DNA of 64,000 nucleotides from positions 3,732,903-3,796,902 of the forward strand of contig NZ_CP017634.1 in assembly GCF_002777255.1 (NCBI RefSeq), written 5' to 3'. The translations under genes and the position numbers were made by a program. This DNA is from Candidatus Formimonas warabiya (GTDB taxonomy: Bacteria; Bacillota; Dehalobacteriia; Dehalobacteriales; Dehalobacteriaceae). The notes under the pieces are model-generated. The model saw nothing but the letters and a program-made list of their open reading frames with translations, searched no databases and was not told the origin of the DNA. Positions 58,529-64,000 of the stretch are shown here, in pieces; the stretch's first letter is position 1, and each line of letters opens with the position of its first letter.

Positions 58529-60058
58529 ATGGCCCATAGCGTGATGATTCAAATGCAAAATATTACCAAAAGATTTCCTGGCGTTACCGCGAACGAAGAT
58601 GTCCATTTGGAAATTCAGGCAGGAGAAATTCATGCTTTATTGGGGGAAAACGGAGCGGGTAAAAGCACGCTGATGAATATCTTAACCGGGCTCTATAAAG
58701 CTGATGAGGGCCAGATTTTCATCAAAGACACTCCCGTTCATTTTAAATCCCCAAAGGATGCCATTGCTTCCGGTATCGGCATGGTGCATCAACATTTTCG
58801 CCTTGTCGGCTCTCTCTCTGTGGCCGAGAATGTAATTTTGGGTCTTAAGGAACAGTCCTTTTGGCTTAACAAAGCAAAAATTTATCAATCGATTAAGGAG
58901 ATTTCCGCAAAGTATGGCTTGGCTGTTGATCCGAGGGCGAAAGTATGGCAGCTCTCTGTGGGAGAACAACAGCGGGTGGAGATCGTCAAAATTCTTTACC
59001 GGGGATCCGATATTTTGATCCTGGATGAACCCACTGCCGTCCTTACGCCCCAGGAATCTCAAGACTTATTTTCCACCCTGCGGAGAATGGCCGATACCGG
59101 AAAAGCGGTGATTGTGATTACCCATAAAATGCAGGAAGTCATGGAAATGGCGGACCGGGTTACGGTACTCCGAGGCGGGAAATCAATCGCTACCCTGGAA
59201 AAAGGCCGCACAAATAAAGGGGAACTGGCTCAGCTGATGGTGGGTCATGAAATCCCTGATGACCGAAGGGCTAGAGTAGCCCATGGGGAAAATCCTATTG
59301 TGAAACTGGAAAAAGTCGGGACCTTAAATGATAAAGGCCTTCCCGGTTTATCTGATATAACACTCCAAATTAATGCCGGTGAAATTGTAGGCGTGGCCGG
59401 AGTAGCCGGTAACGGTCAAAGAGAATTGGTGGAGGTGGCCACCGGACTTCGGGGCATTACGCAAGGAAAGATTCTCATTGACGGCCGGGATTTCACCGGG
59501 TTACCGCCCAAAAAATTTGTCGAGGCAGGTATTTCCCATGTTCCGGAAGACCGATTGGGCATGGGGTTGGTGCCCAATCTGAATGCAGTCGATAACGTGA
59601 TGCTTAAAAAATACCGGAACCACCAGCAATCAGGCTGGTTTCTCAGGTATTTACCGGTGCGCCAGGAAGCAGCATCACTGGTAAAAGAATTTAACGTAAA
59701 ACTATCCAGCCTGGATACTCCTGTCAAACTGATGTCCGGCGGCAATTTGCAAAAGCTTTTGCTTGCCCGTGAAATCTCCACCAACCCCAGAGTGATTGTA
59801 GCCGTTTATCCTGTGAGAGGATTAGATATTGGTGCCACCGAATCTGTCCGTTCCCTGCTCATGACCCAAAGAAACGCCGGAACCGGTATCTTGCTGATTT
59901 CCGAAGATTTAGACGAGATCATGCAATTGTCCGACCGGATTATTGTCCTTTATGAGGGAAAAATAATGGGTGAGGAAATTCCCGCGACCACAACGAAAGA
60001 AACATTAGGCCGTTTAATGGCGGGAATCAGGCCTGGTCAGGAGGAAGAAGGATCATGA
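58529..60058 (+). CDS. nupO: Nucleoside ABC transporter ATPase (two ABC domains, NupO-like)
   Basis: Protein of 509 aa from ATG 58529 with GGGGGAT upstream. Two ABC domains in tandem. The first has Walker A 'GENGAGKSTLMNILTG', signature 'LSVGEQQRVEIVKIL' and Walker B 'ILILDEPTAVLTPQE'. The second has 'GVAGNGQRELVEVATG' (degenerate Walker A, as usual in this family), signature 'LMSGGNLQKLLLAREI' and 'VYPVRGLDIGA' at Walker B. This pattern is that of RbsA/YufO-type importers. It couples to the two permeases that follow. Confidence 0.9.
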   Translation: MAHSVMIQMQNITKRFPGVTANEDVHLEIQAGEIHALLGENGAGKSTLMNILTGLYKADEGQIFIKDTPVHFKSPKDAIASGIGMVHQHFRLVGSLSVAENVILGLKEQSFWLNKAKIYQSIKEISAKYGLAVDPRAKVWQLSVGEQQRVEIVKILYRGSDILILDEPTAVLTPQESQDLFSTLRRMADTGKAVIVITHKMQEVMEMADRVTVLRGGKSIATLEKGRTNKGELAQLMVGHEIPDDRRARVAHGENPIVKLEKVGTLNDKGLPGLSDITLQINAGEIVGVAGVAGNGQRELVEVATGLRGITQGKILIDGRDFTGLPPKKFVEAGISHVPEDRLGMGLVPNLNAVDNVMLKKYRNHQQSGWFLRYLPVRQEAASLVKEFNVKLSSLDTPVKLMSGGNLQKLLLAREISTNPRVIVAVYPVRGLDIGATESVRSLLMTQRNAGTGILLISEDLDEIMQLSDRIIVLYEGKIMGEEIPATTTKETLGRLMAGIRPGQEEEGS

Positions 60059-61140
60059 AAATTATCCTGGAAAAACGAGCAACTCCATCACTGTTGATGC
60101 TGGTCGTTAGTCCCATTGTTTCCATATTTTTTGCCCTCTTGATCGGGGGAATTTTTCTCGCGCTGAACCATACCAATCCTTTACAAGTATATTCCATGCT
60201 GGTTACTAGTGCGTTTACCACTTCATTCGGCATTTCCGAGAGTATTGTCAAAGCGATCCCGCTCATGCTGTGCGGGCTAGGGGTATCTTTGGCTTTTAGA
60301 ATGCAGTTATGGAATATCGGGGCAGAGGGCCAATTGTATTTAGGGGCCATAGCCGCTACTTGGGTAGCACTGTCTTTCCCCGCACTGCCCGCCTTGATCA
60401 TGATCCCCTTTATGTTCCTGATGGGTTTCTTGGGGGGAGGCTTCTGGGCACTGCTCACGGCCATACCACGTGCTTACCTGAAGGTAAACGAAACGATTAC
60501 CACATTGTTGATGAATTACATTGCCATTGCACTGGCTGATTATTTGGTTTATGGTCCCTGGAAAGATCCGAATGGTTTTAATTTCCCTTTGACACCACAA
60601 TTTCCTTCTGCTGCTATTCTGCCCGCTTTGGGACAAAGCCGGATCCATTTGGGACTCCTCTTTGCCATCGTAGCAGCAGTCGTTATTTATATCCTGGTAG
60701 GTCATACCAAATGGGGATATGAAGTCCGCGTGATTGGAGAAAGCCCTGCTGCCGCCCGTTATGCAGGCATGAACATTCCAAAAAACATCTGCCTGGTGAT
60801 GCTGTTAAGCGGGGGATTAGCCGGTATTGCCGGCATGTCGGAAGTTTCAGGTATTGCCGGCAGACTGCAGCATGGATTAAGTCCGGGATACGGATATACG
60901 GCGATCATCGTGGCCTGGCTGGCTAGGCTGCATCCTGCTTCCCTTGCCCTTGTGTCCTTTCTGCTCGGCGGTCTCTTGGTAGGGGGCTATGCCATCCAAC
61001 TTGTCGGCCTGCCGGTGGCTACTGTGAATATGCTCCAAGGCTTGATTCTGTTTTTTGTTTTGGGAAGCCAAATATTAACCAATTATAATATTAAATTAGG
61101 CAGGAAAGATCATAAACCGGCCACAAAGGAGGTAGCATAA
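60055..61140 (+). CDS. nupP: Nucleoside ABC transporter permease (NupP-like)
   Basis: Protein of 361 aa with about ten membrane helices. The branched-chain/ribose permease pattern 'NIGAEGQLYLGAIAATW' is followed by 'YLKVNETITTLLMNYIAIAL' and 'GLAGIAGMSEVSG'. It overlaps the ATPase gene by 4 bases (ATGA) and its stop codon shares its last base with the next start. The longer of the two permeases, as NupP is. Confidence 0.9.
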   Translation: MKIILEKRATPSLLMLVVSPIVSIFFALLIGGIFLALNHTNPLQVYSMLVTSAFTTSFGISESIVKAIPLMLCGLGVSLAFRMQLWNIGAEGQLYLGAIAATWVALSFPALPALIMIPFMFLMGFLGGGFWALLTAIPRAYLKVNETITTLLMNYIAIALADYLVYGPWKDPNGFNFPLTPQFPSAAILPALGQSRIHLGLLFAIVAAVVIYILVGHTKWGYEVRVIGESPAAARYAGMNIPKNICLVMLLSGGLAGIAGMSEVSGIAGRLQHGLSPGYGYTAIIVAWLARLHPASLALVSFLLGGLLVGGYAIQLVGLPVATVNMLQGLILFFVLGSQILTNYNIKLGRKDHKPATKEVA

Positions 61141-62072
61141 TGGACAGCACTTTTGGGGTCACGATGCTGGCTACTGCCGTTATTGCGGGGACGCCCATCT
61201 TTTATGCGGCTTTAGGGGAAATTCTGACAGAAAAATCGGGCATTATTAATTTGGGTGTGGAAGGTATGATGCTTGTGGGCGCCGTTTCCGGTTTTATGAT
61301 GACTGTTTCCACCCAGAATCCCTGGCTGGGGGTTCTTGCCGCCTTAGCAGCCGGAGGAGCAATGGCTTTCATCCATGCTTTTTTAACCATTACTTTACGT
61401 GCGAATCAGGTGGTAAGCGGTCTGGCTTTAACCATCTTCGGCTCCGGTACCTCCAGCTTTTTGGGGAAATCATTCATTGGCATTCCGGCGCCTGTTTCTT
61501 TCAAGCCCTTTTCCATTCCCATATTATCGGACATCCCGCTCATCGGACCGGTTTTTTTCCGCCAGGATGCTTTGGTTTATCTCAGTTATATCTTGGTCAT
61601 TGTTGTGGCGGTTATCTTCTATAAAACCCGCTGGGGATTGCATTTGCATGCGGTGGGAGAAAACCCGGCGGCGGCAGATGCCGTAGGCATTAATGTTTTT
61701 CGCACACGTTACCTGTATGTCATTTTAGGCGGCATGCTTGCCGGCCTGGGCGGTGCTTATCTGTCCCTAGCTTATGCGCCGTCCTGGCTGGAAAATATGA
61801 CTGCCGGCCGCGGGTGGATTGCCGTAGCTCTGGTCATTTTCGCTACCTGGAACCCGCTCAAATGCCTGGCGGGATCATACATCTTCGGAGGAGTGGATGC
61901 TCTGGGCTTTCGTATTCAAACGAAGGGCATCGATATCTCACCCTTCTTCTTGCAAATGCTTCCCTATGTATGTACCATATTGGTATTGATTTTAATTACC
62001 CGGGAGACGAAAACCCGCAAAGTTAGTGCTCCCGGAGCCCTTGGACTACCCTATGACCGTGAAGAGCGCTAA
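61140..62072 (+). CDS. nupQ: Nucleoside ABC transporter permease (NupQ-like)
   Basis: Protein of 310 aa with nine or so membrane helices. 'EKSGIINLGVEGMMLVGAVS', 'RANQVVSGLALTIFGSGTSS' and 'AGLGGAYLSLAYAPSWLENM' are typical of the NupQ-type permease. AGGAGG overlaps the upstream gene end and the start is at 61140 (AATGG junction). Confidence 0.9.
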   Translation: MDSTFGVTMLATAVIAGTPIFYAALGEILTEKSGIINLGVEGMMLVGAVSGFMMTVSTQNPWLGVLAALAAGGAMAFIHAFLTITLRANQVVSGLALTIFGSGTSSFLGKSFIGIPAPVSFKPFSIPILSDIPLIGPVFFRQDALVYLSYILVIVVAVIFYKTRWGLHLHAVGENPAAADAVGINVFRTRYLYVILGGMLAGLGGAYLSLAYAPSWLENMTAGRGWIAVALVIFATWNPLKCLAGSYIFGGVDALGFRIQTKGIDISPFFLQMLPYVCTILVLILITRETKTRKVSAPGALGLPYDREER

Positions 62073-62089
62073 AGAAATGAGGTAACTGC

Positions 62090-62659
62090 ATGGAACTGCT
62101 AAAACAAAAAATACTTTCGGAAGGAAAGGTCATTTCCGATGAGATTCTTAAAGTAGATTCCTTCTTAAATCATCAGATTGACCCCATATTGATGCAGGCT
62201 ATTGGCGAAGAATTCGCCAAAAAATTTCGAAGTGGTAACGTCACCAAAGTACTGACCCTGGAAGCATCAGGTATTGCGGTGGCCATTATGACGGCCCTGG
62301 CCCTTAAAGTACCCGTGGTGTTCGCGAAAAAGAAGATGCCCTCCACCATGACCACAAAAGCCTATTTCGGGCGGGTCCATTCCTTTACCAAGCAAGAGGA
62401 TGTAGAAATTATGGTATCCTCTACCTATTTGGACCATCATGATCGAATTCTGATTATTGATGATTTCCTGGCTACGGGAGAAGCCTCCCGGGGGATGATC
62501 GAAATTATCCGCCAGGCCGAGGCCACATTAGTGGGCGTAGGGATTGTCATTGAAAAGGCTTTTCAAGAGGGAGGCCAATCTCTGAGAGAGGACGGCATCC
62601 GGGTGGAATCTTTAGCCCGCATCGCCAAACTGGAAAACGGCCAAATCTATTTTGATTAA
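62090..62659 (+). CDS. xpt: Xanthine phosphoribosyltransferase
   Basis: Protein of 189 aa. N-terminus 'MELLKQKILSEGKVISDEIL', central 'VTKVLTLEASGIAVAIMTAL', and the PRPP-binding loop 'RILIIDDFLATGEASRGMIE'. It turns xanthine and PRPP into XMP for purine salvage. As the last gene of the nucleoside transporter operon, it suggests that imported purines are salvaged directly. The start follows GAGGTAACTGC, 17 bases after the nupQ stop. Confidence 0.94.
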   Translation: MELLKQKILSEGKVISDEILKVDSFLNHQIDPILMQAIGEEFAKKFRSGNVTKVLTLEASGIAVAIMTALALKVPVVFAKKKMPSTMTTKAYFGRVHSFTKQEDVEIMVSSTYLDHHDRILIIDDFLATGEASRGMIEIIRQAEATLVGVGIVIEKAFQEGGQSLREDGIRVESLARIAKLENGQIYFD

Positions 62660-62660
62660 G

Positions 62661-62679
62661 AAAGCCTGTAGGTTTTTTT
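62661..62679 (+). terminator. Terminator of the nucleoside operon
   Basis: AAAGCC-TGTA-GGTTTT hairpin (one G-T pair) followed by T's directly after the xpt stop. Confidence 0.5.
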
Positions 62680-62689
62680 CGGGATTAAT

Positions 62690-62728
62690 AAAAAATTATG
62701 GCTCTAAGCTAAGACTTAGGGCCATAAT
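62690..62728 (-). terminator. Terminator of the ornithine carbamoyltransferase gene
   Basis: ATTATGGCTCTAAG (62695-62708) pairs with 62715-62728 with one mismatch; on the minus strand T's follow. Confidence 0.7.
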
Positions 62729-62767
62729 CTTATTGAAGTAAAATATTGCTTTTTTCGATGGGCATAA

Positions 62768-63754
62768 TCAGAGGGTTGCTACCATCACCGCTTTAATGGT
62801 ATGCATCCGGTTTTCAGCTTCATCGAAGACAACGGAATGCCTGCTTCTGAACACTTCGTCGGTAACTTCCCGAATATCGTATCCTTTTTCTTTTTGCTCT
62901 TTTGCCAATTTGGTTTCAAAATCATGAAAGGCGGGCAAGCAATGCATAAATATAACATCCGGATTGCCGGTTTTCTCCAGCATTTCCGTCGTGACCCGGT
63001 AGGGAGTCAAAAGTTTTACCCGCTCCGGGATTTGATCTTCTTCTCCCATGGATGCCCACACATCCGTATAGATCACGTCCGCACCCTTAACCCCGTCTAG
63101 ATCCGAGAGAACCTCAATGATGGCGCCTGTTTCTTGGGCCAATTCATTCACTTTTTTAATAATGTCCGGATTGGGCGTAAGCTCCTTTGGCCCTAATGCC
63201 ACAAAATGCATGCCCATTTTGGCACATCCGTACATCCAGGCATAAGCCATGTTATTTCTGATGTCACCGGCAAAAACAACCTTCACTTTGTGTAAAGGTT
63301 TGGCCACATGTTCTTCTATCGTCATCAGGTCAGCCAAAATCTGGGTAGGGTGATCCACATCCGTAAGCCCGTTCCAAACGGGAACCCCGGAAAATTTGGC
63401 CAGATCTTCCACCACCGCCTGCTTAAATCCTCTATATTCAATGCCGTCATAAAATCTCCCCAAAACTTTGGCCGTATCTTCCAACGATTCTTTTTTCCCC
63501 ATCTGAGAGCTGTTGGAATCAAGAAAAGTCACATGGGCGCCTTCGTCTAAGGCCGCAACTTCAAAAGCACATCTGGTTCTTGTCGATGCTTTTTCGAACA
63601 AAAGCACGATGTTCTTTCCTCTGAGCACATCATTGATAACTCCCGCCCGTTTTTTTGCTTTTAAATCCCGGGCCAGGTCCAATAAATACCGAATTTCCAG
63701 GGGGGAAAAATCCATTAATGTGAGTAAACTTTTTCCTTTTAGATTAACCGCCAT
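62768..63754 (-). CDS. argF: Ornithine carbamoyltransferase
   Basis: Protein of 328 aa from ATG 63754, 6-7 bases after AGAGGAG; an ATG two codons earlier overlaps that site. Signature residues: carbamoyl-phosphate loop '[15 protein letters not shown]' (STRTR), '[20 protein letters not shown]' (HPTQ) and the ornithine loop '[10 protein letters not shown]' (HCLP). The insertion-rich sequence with '[20 protein letters not shown]' is like ArcB and E. coli ArgF, so it could act either in arginine synthesis or in the arginine deiminase pathway. No arcA, arcC or arg gene is adjacent to decide. Confidence 0.92.
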   Translation of the reverse strand: MAVNLKGKSLLTLMDFSPLEIRYLLDLARDLKAKKRAGVINDVLRGKNIVLLFEKASTRTRCAFEVAALDEGAHVTFLDSNSSQMGKKESLEDTAKVLGRFYDGIEYRGFKQAVVEDLAKFSGVPVWNGLTDVDHPTQILADLMTIEEHVAKPLHKVKVVFAGDIRNNMAYAWMYGCAKMGMHFVALGPKELTPNPDIIKKVNELAQETGAIIEVLSDLDGVKGADVIYTDVWASMGEEDQIPERVKLLTPYRVTTEMLEKTGNPDVIFMHCLPAFHDFETKLAKEQKEKGYDIREVTDEVFRSRHSVVFDEAENRMHTIKAVMVATL

Positions 63755-63797
63755 ATCCATCTCCTCTTTCCCATTTTGTTTTATGTAATTTCTTAAT

Positions 63798-63833
63798 AGT
63801 ATAACAGCTTTATGCAAAAAAATAAATATTTAT
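63798..63833 (-). promoter_or_regulatory. Candidate argF promoter with an AT-rich palindrome
   Basis: On the minus strand TATACT (63803-63798) could be the -10. The palindrome ATAAATATTTAT (63822-63833) overlaps the expected -35 and vaguely resembles ArgR/AhrC boxes. Both matches are weak. Confidence 0.3.
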
Positions 63834-63848
63834 GTATAATAATAAATC

Positions 63849-63879
63849 TGAGCAACCTCCTGAACTGGGAATTTGCTCA
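63849..63879. terminator. Inverted repeat between the argF promoter and the holin-like gene
   Basis: TGAGCAA and TTGCTCA, plus one flanking pair, flank about 15 bases. On the minus strand it follows the holin-like gene and is trailed by an AT-rich run, so it is probably that gene's terminator. Confidence 0.4.
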
Positions 63880-63929
63880 GATCAACCTCATGAAAAATCT
63901 TGTATTTACGCACATACCCAACTTTGTTT

Positions 63930-64000
63930 TTAACGATCCCGTACCAGCACCGAGAATATGCCGCTGATCAGGGAAAGCACCAATGCACCGAATACAGTGG
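63930..64000 (-). CDS. C-terminal end of a YvlD/phage-holin-like small membrane protein
   Basis: Only the last 23 codons are in the window; the gene runs off the right edge. The visible end reads TVFGALVLSLISGIFSVLVRDR and then TAA. 'GALxLSLxSxxxSxL' is the final membrane helix of four-helix 'phage holin family IV'/YvlD proteins, which are chromosomal and not phage genes. Identification rests on this short piece. Confidence 0.45.
   Translation of the reverse strand, partial: TVFGALVLSLISGIFSVLVRDR

Noticed and set aside
63930-64000. Prophage remnant at the right edge
   Set aside because: The holin-like label comes from a family of chromosomal four-helix proteins; no other phage gene is present.

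Overview
This window looks like a chromosomal stretch from an anaerobic, probably spore-forming member of the Bacillota (Clostridia, in the broad Peptococcaceae/Dehalobacteriia range; the exact genus is inference). The evidence is the conserved Bacillota block rpsF-ssb-rpsR-(MazG-like)-yybS-gdpP-rplI-lonC-dnaB, a LonC-type protease, a selenocysteine-containing SelD, strong AGGAGG-type ribosome binding sites, frequent TTG/GTG starts and middling G+C. No rRNA, tRNA, insertion sequence, prophage or CRISPR array was seen.

Layout. 1-1101: start of a C45-type acyltransferase gene and a divergent GbsR-like regulator with two palindromic operators between them. 1221-9720: the housekeeping block on the minus strand, driven from a promoter and probable S6:S18 leader in front of rpsF. 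9766-15038: minus-strand group with CvpA, a QueG-like iron-sulfur protein, SelD (UGA read as selenocysteine at codon 17), YedF, a HEAT-repeat protein, MscS and DUF951. 15039-15411: dispersed inverted repeats. 15412-30606: mixed metabolism and envelope genes, including tandem ArsB/NhaD transporters, UbiX, YchF, EamA exporters, LysR, RNase HI, a D,D-carboxypeptidase, signal peptidase I, LUD, CBS-ACT, an L,D-transpeptidase, a YyaL-like protein, two very small ORFs and a PAP2 phosphatase. 30775-32826: a chemoreceptor.

33156-52172 is the most unusual part. Two giant P-type ATPases (1639 and 1533 aa) each fuse a cysteine-free HMA-like domain and a degenerate P1-type pump to a complete P2A-type cation pump. 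Between them lie a stand-alone degenerate P1-type pump (732 aa), the pstSCAB phosphate importer, an unknown 239-aa protein, and two of three paralogous small membrane proteins; the third follows the second giant ATPase. The giant ATPases resemble in layout the CtpH/CtpI proteins of mycobacteria, and the small proteins recall, by analogy only, PacL proteins that scaffold mycobacterial P-ATPases. I infer a membrane cation-transport platform coupled to phosphate supply. Three promoters (pstS, the 239-aa protein, and the PHP/GGDEF-EAL pair) carry TTAACA-like hexamers every 11 bp, with the last one starting 15 bp before the -10, as expected for PhoP control.

52242-64000: a DUF2179 membrane protein, a PHP phosphatase followed by a GGDEF-EAL-CBS-GGDEF signalling protein, a LysE exporter, a nucleoside ABC importer (BMP lipoprotein, ATPase, two permeases) ending in xpt, an ornithine carbamoyltransferase, and the end of a small YvlD/holin-like membrane protein. 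Start codons were chosen by ribosome binding site and family fit and differ in places from the longest open frame.
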